Positions 9,339 through 18,540 are shown, numbered from the stretch's first letter. The stretch: DNA of 64,000 nucleotides from Pseudomonas kielensis (GCF_014236655.1 NZ_JACMYG010000008.1:124001-188000), one strand, 5' to 3'. Notes: a model not told the origin generated them from the sequence alone. Translations and numbers: made by a program.

Positions 9339-11857
9339 GTATTGCTGATTTCATTCAGAACAAGATCCTCCGTCTCCGCTTGCAAAAGACGGGCAGTCTC
9401 GTGGTGTATGACCCTGCCGGGCATTACCAAGATGTCTGCAAAGGATTGGCCGACGAAAAGCTGCTGGTTGTGGATGCTTCAAAGAGCAGCATTGAGAGTC
9501 GGGTAGCTGCGATGCAGGGCTTGCGTGATGTGATCGATCGGCAGCTCGCTGGAATGCTGGTCTATGTGCCTGCAAAAGCGCCCGAGAGCGATGAAGAAAG
9601 GCAGGCTGATCCCTTTGCATCCATTGCCGCAGCAGGTGCGATTTTCCCGGAAGGGGATGGTGACAGCTTTGAAAGCCTATGCCTGAAGGCGAAGCCAGAT
9701 CACACCACGGCCATTCGGGCCATCTTTGAGCAGGATGCTTCGCCTAGTTTTGCGGTGGTGGATGCTGTTGGCGGCGGCTTGGGCTGGCCAAACTTGCGTG
9801 CGCTACTGGCAGTCGAGTCCGCCCGAGACATTCTGTTCGCGCTGCTTGTGCCAAACGATGCGCAGCAAGCGGCATTGAAAGGCAGCGATAGCTGGGTGAC
9901 AGAGGCGCGTGATTTGCTCCGCAACAGCATGGGCCTGTCATTGAAGACCAGGGGCAAGACATGGGACTCGGTTGCCAACGAACTGTGGCGTTTTGTTTTG
10001 TTCAGCGAGTTTGTTTTTGATCTGCCTGGTGCGTTGCCTGCCAGTTTGAGCGATGTACCGCGAGCCGAAACGCAGGCGAAGCCGTTGATTGAATACCTGT
10101 GCGATCTGCTGCGCAATGATCGCCGCACGCAGAGTGTCTATATCGACCGCGCAGAAGAAATTGAGAGGGAGCTCAGCCTAGTCAGCCAATTTGGTAGCTG
10201 GTCTGATTTGGGCGACCGCGACACCTTCCCGTTTGAGGAGCGCACATTTTTGAGTCGGGCGATCGAAGGCATCCTGCGTGATGACATCGACCGGGTGAGG
10301 AGCATCTCGGAGCGCCATCAGCAATCGGTGTGGACGGGCAAAGGCGAGAGCCGTGCCCAGTGGGATTTGATTCGATCGGCTACGGAGTTGCTTCAAACTT
10401 GCGACGACATGGAGCGGCAGCTTTCGGACAACGCACGCAATCTTGATGTGCTGTTGACCTTTTACGTGAGCAGTCTGCGTGAAGCTGATCGACTGCATCG
10501 CGAGTTCGAACAGGCAGTTAGCGATTACGACTGGCAAGACGCGCAAGGTGTCATGACGCCTGTCAAGCAGCAGGTTCGTAAGCAGTACGGCAAACTGGTC
10601 GAGAAGGTGCAGTTGATCTTCACTCGTCATGTGGAGCAAAGTGGCTGGCCGTTGGCTGGGCAGCTATCGAATACTGATGTGTTTGACCGCATTGTTGCGC
10701 CCAAGCTGCAAAAGAACGGCCACAAGGTGGCGTACTTCATGATTGATGCGCTTCGCTACGAATTGGGCGTGGCGCTGGAACGGCAGTTGACGGAAGACGG
10801 ACAAGTCGAGGTGCAGGTTGCCATGGCGCAGCTACCAAGCATCACGCCAGTAGGCATGGCCAGCTTGTTGCCCGGGGCTGGCCAGCTGCTTCGCATCAAG
10901 AATGACGAACAGAGTCTGGTGCCAATGCTGGGTGACCAGGTGGTGGAAACCGTTGCGCAGCGCATGGATGTGTTTCGGAAGAAATACGGCCAGCGCTTTG
11001 AAGAAGGGCGTCTGGAAGACTTTGTTCGCGGACGTTTCGATTTCTCGCCTGAAACCGATTTGTTGGTGTTGCGCGCCGTAGAGATAGATAGCCACTTTGA
11101 GAACCATCCTGACACCGCTCCTGCAGAGATTACCAATGCACTCAAACGCATTCGGGTCGCAATTCATAAGCTGAAAGAGCGTGGCTTTCATGAGGTGGTG
11201 ATCGCGACCGATCACGGCTTCTTCATGAACACCCACGCTGGTGCGGGCGATGTCTGCAGCAAGCCCGCGGGCAACTGGATTGGCATTCATGACCGGTGCG
11301 CGCTAGGTGATGGTGCTGGCGACAGTAATCACCTAGTGGTCTCAGCCGAGAAAATGGGCATTCGCGGTGACTTTGCCAAGTTCGCTGCGCCACATTCGCT
11401 GGCGGCCTATCGCAGTGGTTTGCTCTATTATCACGGTGGCATTTCTTTGCAGGAATGCGTGGTGCCGGTGATAACGATGCAGTTGAAAACATCCAATCAA
11501 CCGACACTGCATAAAGCATCTGTGGCGATGAGCTACAAGAACGGTGCCAAGGCCATCACCACACGTATGCCAGTGATTGACCTTGCAGTTGAAACGGCAG
11601 ACATGTTCTCGACTGAAAACGAGTTCGAGATTTTGCTGGAGGCACACGACAGCAAGGGCGAAGTGGTGGGTGAAGCGAAGGCCGGGGGGGCAGTGAATCC
11701 GGCAACAGGAACATTGTCGTTGAAACCAGGTGACAAGGTTCAAGTCACGATCAAGATGCAAATGGATTTCGAGGGGAAATTCAAGATCAAGGCTTTGCAT
11801 CCAACGACTTATACGGTGTACTGCCAACTTGACCTGGCAACCGACTATGCGGTGTAA
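9335..11857 (+). CDS. pglZ: BREX phosphatase-like protein PglZ
   Basis: An 840-residue protein with the PglZ alkaline-phosphatase-like domain. The metal-binding strand YFMIDALRYELG is near residue 468 and the second metal site VVIATDHGFFMN near residue 620, followed by a His-containing block around HSLAAYRSGLLYYHGG. The C-terminal part from about 720 looks like a beta-rich domain. PglZ is a core BREX component that binds PglX and BrxB in studied systems; its physiological substrate is unknown. It starts in a 4-base overlap with pglX (ATGA) and ends 5 bases before brxL, so it belongs to the same operon. Confidence 0.94.
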   Translation: MSIADFIQNKILRLRLQKTGSLVVYDPAGHYQDVCKGLADEKLLVVDASKSSIESRVAAMQGLRDVIDRQLAGMLVYVPAKAPESDEERQADPFASIAAAGAIFPEGDGDSFESLCLKAKPDHTTAIRAIFEQDASPSFAVVDAVGGGLGWPNLRALLAVESARDILFALLVPNDAQQAALKGSDSWVTEARDLLRNSMGLSLKTRGKTWDSVANELWRFVLFSEFVFDLPGALPASLSDVPRAETQAKPLIEYLCDLLRNDRRTQSVYIDRAEEIERELSLVSQFGSWSDLGDRDTFPFEERTFLSRAIEGILRDDIDRVRSISERHQQSVWTGKGESRAQWDLIRSATELLQTCDDMERQLSDNARNLDVLLTFYVSSLREADRLHREFEQAVSDYDWQDAQGVMTPVKQQVRKQYGKLVEKVQLIFTRHVEQSGWPLAGQLSNTDVFDRIVAPKLQKNGHKVAYFMIDALRYELGVALERQLTEDGQVEVQVAMAQLPSITPVGMASLLPGAGQLLRIKNDEQSLVPMLGDQVVETVAQRMDVFRKKYGQRFEEGRLEDFVRGRFDFSPETDLLVLRAVEIDSHFENHPDTAPAEITNALKRIRVAIHKLKERGFHEVVIATDHGFFMNTHAGAGDVCSKPAGNWIGIHDRCALGDGAGDSNHLVVSAEKMGIRGDFAKFAAPHSLAAYRSGLLYYHGGISLQECVVPVITMQLKTSNQPTLHKASVAMSYKNGAKAITTRMPVIDLAVETADMFSTENEFEILLEAHDSKGEVVGEAKAGGAVNPATGTLSLKPGDKVQVTIKMQMDFEGKFKIKALHPTTYTVYCQLDLATDYAV

Positions 11858-11862
11858 AAACG

Positions 11863-13938
11863 ATGAATGAACTCGACCAAAAGCTGACCGCCACCTTTGA
11901 TGGCAAGGTACTGCGCAAGGATTTACTCCACCGGATTAAGAAGGGAACCAACGTCCCAACCTTCGTGCTGGAGTTTTTGCTTGCGCGCTTTTGTGCGAGT
12001 GATGATCAGGCCGAGATGGACGCGGGCATGGAGGCGGTGCTGGCCAGCCTACAAGACAACTATGTAAAGCCTGACGAGGCCAATGCCGCGCAGTCAAAGG
12101 TGGCAACCAAAGGCAAGCATCGCTTTATCGACAAGGTCCATGTTCGGTATGTCGAGAAGGAAAAGCGCCACTGGGCCTCATTGGAGAACTTCAATTCACA
12201 GCGTATCGCTATTGGCGAGAAGTTCTATCGAGACAATGACCGCCTATTGGAAGGCGGAATTTGGGCTGAGGTGACGTTGGCACATAACGCGATCGAAGAA
12301 GACGACTATGCGTTTTACATTGAAGACCTGCGGCCCATCCAGATCAGTCGCTTTGATTTTGACCGCTACTGCGAAGGTCGCACTCAATTCACCCGTGACG
12401 AGTGGATTGCGGCGATTTTGCGCACCGTTGGCCTGGAGCCAACAAAGCTGTCAAAGCGCGTGTGCATGCACTTTATTGCGCGCTTGGCTGCCCTCGTTGA
12501 ACCCAATTACAACTACATTGAGCTTGGGCCACGCGGCACTGGGAAGTCGTATTTCTTCAGTGAATTTTCGCCCTACGCCACATTGATTTCAGGTGGACAG
12601 GCGACCAAGTCGGCGCTGTTCTACAACAACGCACGCCGTAAGGTTGGTTTGGTTGGGTTTTGGGATACCGTGGCTTTCGACGAAGTAGGCGGCATCAAAG
12701 TCAAAGATCCGGACACCATTCAAATCATGAAGGATTTCATGGCAAATGGTCGTTTTTCGCGTGGCGCTGAAGTGATCGCTGATGCCAGCCTTAGCTTTGT
12801 TGGAAATTTCGATCTCTCCATCAGCCAAGTAGTTAACTCGGTTGAGCATGATCTTTTCCAACCATTGCCCGCTGAGTTTGACTTGGCGATCATGGATCGA
12901 TTCGCAGCCTACATACCTGGCTGGGAAATGCCCAAGAACAGCAGTGAATTTCTAACCAGTAGCTACGGGTTCATTACGGACTACCTGGCGGAAGCATTCC
13001 ACTACCAGTTCAAGCACACCAATCGGTACGAAGAAGTCAGCAAACGCATCCGACTTGGCAAGAGTGTTGAGGGCCGTGATGAAAAAGGCATCAAGAAGAC
13101 CGTCTGTGCCTTCCTGAAGATTCTTCACCCTACCGGTTCTCCGACCGATGAGGAGTTCGAAGAATATGTAGCCTACGCAGTTGAGTGCCGTCGACGTGTG
13201 AAGGAACAGATGAATAAACGCAAACCCGATGATGAGTTTGCGCGCATCGATCTCTCATTCCTTAATGCGCAGGGGCAAGAAGTTGTTGTCTATTGTCCCG
13301 AGTCGAAGGATGCCGCAGCTACACAGCAACCGTTTAGACGGCAGCTCAACGACAAACTTGCACCTGAGCGTGACGTTGCGACAGAGGCTACACAAGAGCC
13401 ACGGGTGCCCGAGCCTGCGATCAAAGTCGAAGCAACTCCCCCTGTCGTCACCCCTGTTGTTCCAGAAGAGTTGGTGGAGAAGCACTTCACGATTATGTAC
13501 GGTGACGTCGGCCACAGCTACGAATCGATCATTGGCCCCTACCTGCGAGGAGCAAAGACGGTCGTCATTGAAGACCCGTACATTCGCCTTCAGCACCAGA
13601 TCCAGAATTTCGTTCGCTTTTGTGAGTGCGTCTTAAAGGCCGGAACGGTGAAGAAGATCAACCTCATTACCGGATACGACGACAACACGCAGCTGGCCGA
13701 TATTGCAGAGAAGCTGGAAGAGTTGAAGCAGAGCTTGCTCGAGATGGATGTGGAGCTAGAGGTCAAACTCAACCCGAACTTGCACGATCGGGAAATCCGC
13801 CTGGACAACGGCTGGGTCATCAAAGTCGGGCGAGGCTTGGATTTTTACCAAAAGCCGGGTGGCTGGTTTGAGGTGGGCGCGAACGACTTGAGCTTGCGAA
13901 AGTGCCTTGAAACCAAGGTGGATATTTTTCGTGAGTAA
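11863..13938 (+). CDS. brxL: BREX AAA+ protein BrxL with MIT_C-like C-terminus
   Basis: A 691-residue BrxL-type protein that closes the BREX operon. The AAA+ core has a Walker A motif GPRGTGKSYFF near residue 217 and a FWDTVAFDEVGG Walker B region near 266. BrxL is a ring-forming DNA-binding ATPase required for phage exclusion in type 1 BREX. The C-terminal 150 residues are notable: segments such as IEDPYIR, QIQNFVRFCE, LHDREIRLDNGW and VGRGLDFYQKPGG closely resemble the phospholipase D-like C-terminal domain of eukaryotic MITD1 (MIT_C). I see no clear Lon-type Ser/Lys protease segment. A low-complexity linker (about 485-540) separates the two parts. Whether this tail is usual in BrxL relatives needs a domain search. 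Confidence 0.92.
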   Translation: MNELDQKLTATFDGKVLRKDLLHRIKKGTNVPTFVLEFLLARFCASDDQAEMDAGMEAVLASLQDNYVKPDEANAAQSKVATKGKHRFIDKVHVRYVEKEKRHWASLENFNSQRIAIGEKFYRDNDRLLEGGIWAEVTLAHNAIEEDDYAFYIEDLRPIQISRFDFDRYCEGRTQFTRDEWIAAILRTVGLEPTKLSKRVCMHFIARLAALVEPNYNYIELGPRGTGKSYFFSEFSPYATLISGGQATKSALFYNNARRKVGLVGFWDTVAFDEVGGIKVKDPDTIQIMKDFMANGRFSRGAEVIADASLSFVGNFDLSISQVVNSVEHDLFQPLPAEFDLAIMDRFAAYIPGWEMPKNSSEFLTSSYGFITDYLAEAFHYQFKHTNRYEEVSKRIRLGKSVEGRDEKGIKKTVCAFLKILHPTGSPTDEEFEEYVAYAVECRRRVKEQMNKRKPDDEFARIDLSFLNAQGQEVVVYCPESKDAAATQQPFRRQLNDKLAPERDVATEATQEPRVPEPAIKVEATPPVVTPVVPEELVEKHFTIMYGDVGHSYESIIGPYLRGAKTVVIEDPYIRLQHQIQNFVRFCECVLKAGTVKKINLITGYDDNTQLADIAEKLEELKQSLLEMDVELEVKLNPNLHDREIRLDNGWVIKVGRGLDFYQKPGGWFEVGANDLSLRKCLETKVDIFRE

Positions 13939-13962
13939 ATTGAGAACCACTGATTTTTGCTT

Positions 13963-14268
13963 TCATAGCCAATGTTCAGGTACTTCTATTCCGTAGTTTT
14001 TAGACACTGTTTTTAACGTCGTGATGATCTCGGCATGTTGGGTTCTGTTGGTTTCATTCCAGGTAGCACGGCAGTCAAGTAGGTTTTTCAGTACGCTCAG
14101 ATTGTTCATTCCTAGCCGATGGATATTTCCCCAGCTGGGAATGCCGAACAGGTTGTAGATGACCACGGTGGCGTCGCGTTCGCTGGCCAAGCGCTTGTCG
14201 CCAGTCAGCTTCTCGGCAGCTTCCTCGGCTTCGTCGCGGTCGTCGTAGGTGTTGAGTAATTTCATCAT
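13963..14268 (-). CDS. Small hypothetical protein
   Basis: A 101-residue acidic/basic mixed protein without signal peptide or membrane segment, encoded convergently with brxL and ending 25 bases from its stop. It starts with two Met codons; an AGGA motif lies about 12 bases upstream, so the exact start is uncertain. The N-terminus has a charged helix (DRDEAEEAAEKLTGDKR) and the C-terminal half reads like a second helical region (AEIITTLKTVSKNYG). I do not recognise a family. Its position between BREX and the integrative-element block suggests an island passenger. Confidence 0.6.
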   Translation of the reverse strand: MMKLLNTYDDRDEAEEAAEKLTGDKRLASERDATVVIYNLFGIPSWGNIHRLGMNNLSVLKNLLDCRATWNETNRTQHAEIITTLKTVSKNYGIEVPEHWL

Positions 14269-14338
14269 TGTCTGGTTGAAGTCCTATCGGGCTGCAGATT
14301 CTGCCTGACTGGCAAAAAAAGAACATCAATAGGAGCTA

Positions 14339-14373
14339 CTCAGGGAAAGCCGCTGACTGCGGCTTTCCCTGAG
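14339..14373. terminator. Perfect 15-bp hairpin, possible bidirectional terminator
   Basis: The arms CTCAGGGAAAGCCGC and GCGGCTTTCCCTGAG pair perfectly around a 5-base loop TGACT. The hairpin lies in the gap between the hypothetical gene ending the BREX side and the radC-like gene. There is no clear T-tract on either side, so it may be a structural barrier or att-like palindrome instead of an intrinsic terminator. The rest of this gap (14269-14514) shows no convincing gene. Confidence 0.5.
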
Positions 14374-14514
14374 TATGAGACCTATCCAATTAACCCCGCT
14401 GCATTCGACTGAAGATACAGCACGCAAGCAGAACGTAATGCCAGGGTATCCGGCTGATGACCGCCCTGGCATCGGCCAGGGCAGTCTATCGGACGGAGTG
14501 TCTGGGCCTTTCAG

Positions 14515-15012
14515 TTACAGATACCCCCGTTCAGCCAACGACACGCAGCCGTCATGACCCACCACCACATGATCCAATATCCGGGTACCGACCATGTTGA
14601 GTGCGTTCTTGAGGGTGGTGGTCAATGTGCAATCTGCCTGGCTAGGCTCTGGGTCGCCGGAGGGATGATTATGAACCAGGATTACGGCCGCCGCGTTGTG
14701 CTCTAAAGCGATCTTCACCACTTCCCGTGGATACACGCTGGCACCATCCAGCGTGCCTCTGAACAGTTCTCTGAAACCAATCACCCGGTGCTTGGCATCA
14801 AGCATTAGCAAGGCAAAGACTTCATACTCATGGTACTGCAGCAGTGTTTGCAGGTGACTGAAAACCTGCTTCGGCTCAGTCAGTGCTCGGCCTTTAGACA
14901 GACGACTCATCGCCAATTGTTGAGCCATCTGCAGGATGTCAGCTTCGGTGACTGGAGTCTCCATGACATAGGTACCGGTCGTTTCACCGGCTACAAGCTT
15001 GTGATATTTCAT
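14515..15012 (-). CDS. RadC-like JAMM/MPN+ domain protein
   Basis: A 165-residue RadC-family protein. The metal-binding JAMM signature H-x-H-x7-S-x2-D is present as HNHPSGDPEPSQAD near residues 115-128, preceded by the conserved VVKIALEHNAAAVILV strand. It lacks the N-terminal helix-hairpin-helix part of chromosomal RadC and has a short N-terminal region instead, as in the versions carried by integrative elements and plasmids. The chromosomal family name came from a DNA-repair gene but its activity is not established. An AGGAAT ribosome site sits 6-7 bases before the ATG. It is the last gene of the minus-strand block that starts with the DUF932 gene. Confidence 0.88.
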   Translation of the reverse strand: MKYHKLVAGETTGTYVMETPVTEADILQMAQQLAMSRLSKGRALTEPKQVFSHLQTLLQYHEYEVFALLMLDAKHRVIGFRELFRGTLDGASVYPREVVKIALEHNAAAVILVHNHPSGDPEPSQADCTLTTTLKNALNMVGTRILDHVVVGHDGCVSLAERGYL

Positions 15013-15061
15013 GCGGGTATTCCTGTGCGTATGCGTGAGAACGGAAGGGGGAGAAATCCGG

Positions 15062-15982
15062 TTACTGAACGGTGGGCTTGCCGTTGTATCGCATGGCTTG
15101 CGACTCTAGCTTTTGCGCGAGTGAAGGTTTCGCAGGCGCTGCCAGTTGGGCCTGGGACTCTATAGGGCTGGGCTGATCTTCAGCTTTGGGGAAGAACTCC
15201 TCGACGATAACGCCGCTGTCTTCCTCGCTATCTTCAAAGGTTCCATTGTTAAAGCCCTGCCGGGCTGCGCGATCCAAGGCCGGTTGGTCAAAACCTGAGG
15301 CCTGCCGGGCCTCATCCAGTTGCTTAGCCGCGAGCAATGCGTCATCCATGCTCAGTCCACTGCGTACAGTGATATCGACGTAGAAAATCGGTGTGCCATG
15401 GCTCTGCCGGGTGGATTTGCCGCGCAAACGCAGCTCCAGCGGCAGACAGGCCAGGCGATTGCCGGAGATTGCGCTGAAGTACTGTAGGCGTGCCGCCAGG
15501 GTGCGGATGCTGTTAAAACCGGTGGTACGGAAGACGAAGCTGCCCAGCGGATCATCATCGCCAATCACCACGTTCAGCCGGCCGTAAGGCTTGCAGGTAT
15601 TGCCTTGGGCTAGTGAGCAGCCATCCGGTGAAGGGCAGGGCAACGACTGGATGCCGTCCTTGGTCAAACGCTTGCAGGTCTCACCATCGCCGACGCACAG
15701 CGGCCGGCCGGTGTTACGGTCGAACAGGTTGTAGTCAGCCCGAAAGTTGAGCTCCGGCTCGTTGAACAGTAAACGGATCGGAATGCTGCGCAGTTTTCCC
15801 TCCTGGCCATTACGCAGTTCCTCATTGAGTGGGTGCAGCAGCCAGCCGTCGCGGCTTTGTACCTGTGAGGTGATGGTGAATTGATCGTCTTTCTCCGGCA
15901 GACGTTTGCCATTTTTTTCGACGACCTTGCCGATGGAAATACGCCCCAGTATAGGAGGGGTGATCGCTAAACCTTTGAGCAT
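15062..15982 (-). CDS. Gp3-like recombination directionality factor-type protein
   Basis: A 306-residue protein of the family often annotated in Pseudomonas islands as a hydrolase or metal-binding protein and related to the phage Gp3-like recombination directionality factors. Features are the ISIGKVVEKNGKRLPEKDDQF start, a four-Cys cluster (CVGDGETCKRL, then CPSPDGCSLAQGNTCKP, about residues 96-132) that could bind zinc, and a charged, low-complexity C-terminal 80 residues. It lies between the YqaJ nuclease gene and the radC-like gene, the usual set in integrative elements. The function in excision control is inferred from family resemblance only. Confidence 0.65.
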   Translation of the reverse strand: MLKGLAITPPILGRISIGKVVEKNGKRLPEKDDQFTITSQVQSRDGWLLHPLNEELRNGQEGKLRSIPIRLLFNEPELNFRADYNLFDRNTGRPLCVGDGETCKRLTKDGIQSLPCPSPDGCSLAQGNTCKPYGRLNVVIGDDDPLGSFVFRTTGFNSIRTLAARLQYFSAISGNRLACLPLELRLRGKSTRQSHGTPIFYVDITVRSGLSMDDALLAAKQLDEARQASGFDQPALDRAARQGFNNGTFEDSEEDSGVIVEEFFPKAEDQPSPIESQAQLAAPAKPSLAQKLESQAMRYNGKPTVQ

Positions 15983-16060
15983 GGCGGTTATCCTTGATCT
16001 GGAAATAAAAACGCCACCAGGACGTAAACGGTCCAGGTGGCTTGGGCGACGAGGAATGGT

Positions 16061-17065
16061 TCAGATGATCAGAAAGCGGCGACTGCCTGTATTGATCTTG
16101 GAGTAGCGGGCCTGCAGGTAGGGTTTGTCCTTGAGCATGCGTTCGACATCCAGCCCGGTGCTGTCCTTGGATTTCTTCCAGCTGATATAGCCTTCGGCAA
16201 ATTCGACGCGAGTGGCTGCGCCCATGGCCTGCTGCAGGACTTGCTTGAGCTGCGCCTCACGCGTCTCCTGTTGGGCAATGCTCTGGCGAACAGCCTTGAG
16301 TTCCCGGTAGGTGGTGGCCAGCTCCGGGTGCTGGCTGAAGTCCAGAGTCTGACCGTTGTCCTCGGGGTAGAGGCAGCGTAGTGCGGCTTCCGCTGACTCC
16401 GTACCATCGGCCGGTGGCGGGGTATCACTGACCACGTAATCCCAGAACAGCCGCTCCAGGTCGATCAGCCGAGCAATCATCGACTCGTCGCGTTCGATGC
16501 GGTGGATCTCCAAGTGTTGGCCACCCAGCAGTACCGCCACATCCGCCGCCTGCTTGCCGGTCACCGCCAACTGGTGCATGACCTGTAACTGCACATACTC
16601 AGGCACGCCTTCTTTCCAAAGGCGAGCGCCGTTAATGCCGGCTGTTTTGCATTCAAGGATTTGTACATCGTCTGCACCGAACACCTCTCGGTCGATGTTG
16701 GCCAGCATCCAGGGCAGTTTAGGATCCGGATGCTGCAGCACTGCATTGATACGTCGTACTCGGTTACCGCTACGCTTGCTGTAATGCCAGGCCACGATGG
16801 GCTCCAGCACATTGCCCCAGTAGGCTGGACTCTCTTCATCATTGTGATCTAGCTTTGGCAGCGAACTGTCACGGCCAGTTTTTTCCAGCCACAGTTCCAG
16901 CTGGGATTTGTAAGGATTGAGCCCTACGGCAGCGGCGGCATCCGAGCTGCCGATGCCTTGTTTGCGCACGGCCAGCCAGTCTTCTCGGGGAAGTTGTTTG
17001 GTCCCCACCAGGCGCAAGGCGGGGCGGGGTTTACTGCAGAATTGTTGCAGCGTTTGCGTTTCCAT
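16061..17065 (-). CDS. YqaJ/lambda-exonuclease-type recombinase nuclease
   Basis: A 334-residue YqaJ-like viral recombinase nuclease. The N-terminal catalytic core has GIGSSDAAAAVGLNPYKS (about 36-53), the GNVLEPIVAWHY helix (about 84-95) and the metal-binding motif with D in ANIDREVFGADD and E-x-K in ILECKTAG (about 118-142). This matches the lambda exonuclease fold, which resects double-strand ends for single-strand annealing. The C-terminal 120 residues are helical and probably tether the enzyme. Family members in phages and integrative elements act with an annealing protein; none is obvious in the window. It is followed by the RDF-like gene after 78 bases. Confidence 0.88.
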   Translation of the reverse strand: METQTLQQFCSKPRPALRLVGTKQLPREDWLAVRKQGIGSSDAAAAVGLNPYKSQLELWLEKTGRDSSLPKLDHNDEESPAYWGNVLEPIVAWHYSKRSGNRVRRINAVLQHPDPKLPWMLANIDREVFGADDVQILECKTAGINGARLWKEGVPEYVQLQVMHQLAVTGKQAADVAVLLGGQHLEIHRIERDESMIARLIDLERLFWDYVVSDTPPPADGTESAEAALRCLYPEDNGQTLDFSQHPELATTYRELKAVRQSIAQQETREAQLKQVLQQAMGAATRVEFAEGYISWKKSKDSTGLDVERMLKDKPYLQARYSKINTGSRRFLII

Positions 17066-17146
17066 GATGTTTTCCTATCCGGCATAAAAAACGCCCGGCC
17101 AGCAGAAGCTGACCAGGCGCTTTAATCGTTGAGTAGGTGAGAGGGG

Positions 17147-18115
17147 CTAAGCGGCGAGTTGCAGCGCTGCATTCAGTGCGCGCTCTTTGAGGCTTGCACC
17201 GGCTCCGAACCACGCAGAGTCCATTCGGTATTCGGTACTCCTGGCGCGTCGCTCGTGATCGACATACTCCGTCACGGCGTTGAGCAAGCCCCACGCAGTT
17301 CCTTGAGCAGATTCAAGCGTCGCTCCACGACCTTGGCCTTCGTACAGCCCTTGGACTTTGCGCAGTGCTCGCTCATTCGGAAGTACTTCCGGCAGCTTGC
17401 TATTGGGGGCCACATCACACAGTACATTCATGAAGAAGCCCATCGCCTCATGCCACTGCACCTTGCGCTCCGCCAGTGCGCGCATTCGGTACATAAATTC
17501 ATCCCATTGCGAGACGGCGATTCCCAGTTGATTCTTCACGGTCTGCGGATCAAAGCGCGTGTTGTGCGGCACCTTGATTGCGCGGTTAGCGCCGTTCAGG
17601 GAGATGGTCAGGGTATTGTTGCAAACTACACGCACGGTGGTCGGGGTCGCGGTGGTGGCCAGCGTACCGTCACAGGAGGTGGCTAGCAGTAGATAGCCAT
17701 TGACCTGATCATTTCCCTTCAGCGCGGTTGTCTGTCCCGTTCTGGCCAGAGCCCAGAACTTGCGGCCACCTTTGAGTATCCCAGCTGTTTCCAACTCATA
17801 GCCGGAGACCTCAGTCAGATCCCGGTAGAACTCCAGCACCTCACGAGGCTGCACAATCTGGTAGCGGTTGGAAACCACCGACAAGGGGGCCTTGGTGTCG
17901 GAGCGATACAGCACTTTCTGTTCCGGAAAGGTGTGAATCGTGCCTAGGTTGCCGACAGTGTCGGCCTTGAAGTGAACAGGACTTTCCTGAATCTGCCAGT
18001 TCATTCCAGCTTCTCGCTGCCAGACCTCGAGTGGTTGCTTTTGCGTCAGCCGGTTACCCAGACCATGCCAAGGGGTAGCGCCAACGTATGCCATTTGTTC
18101 GACGAGATGAGCCAT
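17147..18115 (-). CDS. DUF932 domain protein
   Basis: A DUF932 protein of 322 residues when started at the ATG at 18115, where an AAAGGA site lies about 8 bases upstream; the frame is open 18 codons further but without a better site. The start MAHLVEQMAYVGATPWHGLG is diagnostic, as is the central CDGTLATTATPTTVRVVCNNT block (about 165-185). The family occurs on plasmids, phages and integrative elements, usually next to YqaJ nucleases and RadC-like proteins as here. The function is unknown; a role in DNA metabolism or anti-restriction during transfer has been suggested by context only. Confidence 0.85.
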   Translation of the reverse strand: MAHLVEQMAYVGATPWHGLGNRLTQKQPLEVWQREAGMNWQIQESPVHFKADTVGNLGTIHTFPEQKVLYRSDTKAPLSVVSNRYQIVQPREVLEFYRDLTEVSGYELETAGILKGGRKFWALARTGQTTALKGNDQVNGYLLLATSCDGTLATTATPTTVRVVCNNTLTISLNGANRAIKVPHNTRFDPQTVKNQLGIAVSQWDEFMYRMRALAERKVQWHEAMGFFMNVLCDVAPNSKLPEVLPNERALRKVQGLYEGQGRGATLESAQGTAWGLLNAVTEYVDHERRARSTEYRMDSAWFGAGASLKERALNAALQLAA

Positions 18116-18193
18116 GGGAGTGATTCCTTTGGGTGCGTGCGGGCATAAATGCTGCGCATCGCGCAGCACTGGCCGAAGAATGTTGTAAGAGGA

Positions 18194-18523
18194 TTAGGCT
18201 GGTAGGTTGAAGCGATGATTGCAGGCGAGACAGAGGTTGTTGGCGAACACATGACGATCGAGTTTTTCGCCGAGCTGAGCACCGAGGGTGCAGCCGCCTG
18301 CACCTCCAGCGAGCCCGCCGAGGATGGCGCCAGAGACTGTGCCGAAGGTGATGCCAAGCGGGCCGGCAATAGCGCCGACAGCAGCGCCCACCTGGCCTGC
18401 TGCCAGAGCGGCGCTCGCACCACGAGCGGCTCCGCCGACGGTTCCAACAGCTGCGCCAATCTTCATGGCTGTTTGTAAAGATGCGATCTTGGGGGAGTTA
18501 CACAGAGGACAATGCAATGACAT
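18194..18523 (-). CDS. Zinc-ribbon/glycine-zipper small protein
   Basis: A 109-residue protein starting at MSLHCPLC. Two CxxC pairs, CPLC at the start and CLAC near the end, could form one zinc ribbon, and between them lies a long Ala/Gly-rich glycine-zipper stretch (about residues 20-80) with the spacing of two transmembrane or membrane-inserting helices. An upstream in-frame start five codons earlier is possible. It precedes the DUF932 gene on the same strand by about 80 bases and belongs to the same block. Such proteins are common on integrative elements; no function is known to me. Confidence 0.6.
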   Translation of the reverse strand: MSLHCPLCNSPKIASLQTAMKIGAAVGTVGGAARGASAALAAGQVGAAVGAIAGPLGITFGTVSGAILGGLAGGAGGCTLGAQLGEKLDRHVFANNLCLACNHRFNLPA

Positions 18524-18540
18524 GGTTCTGAGCTCCATGG

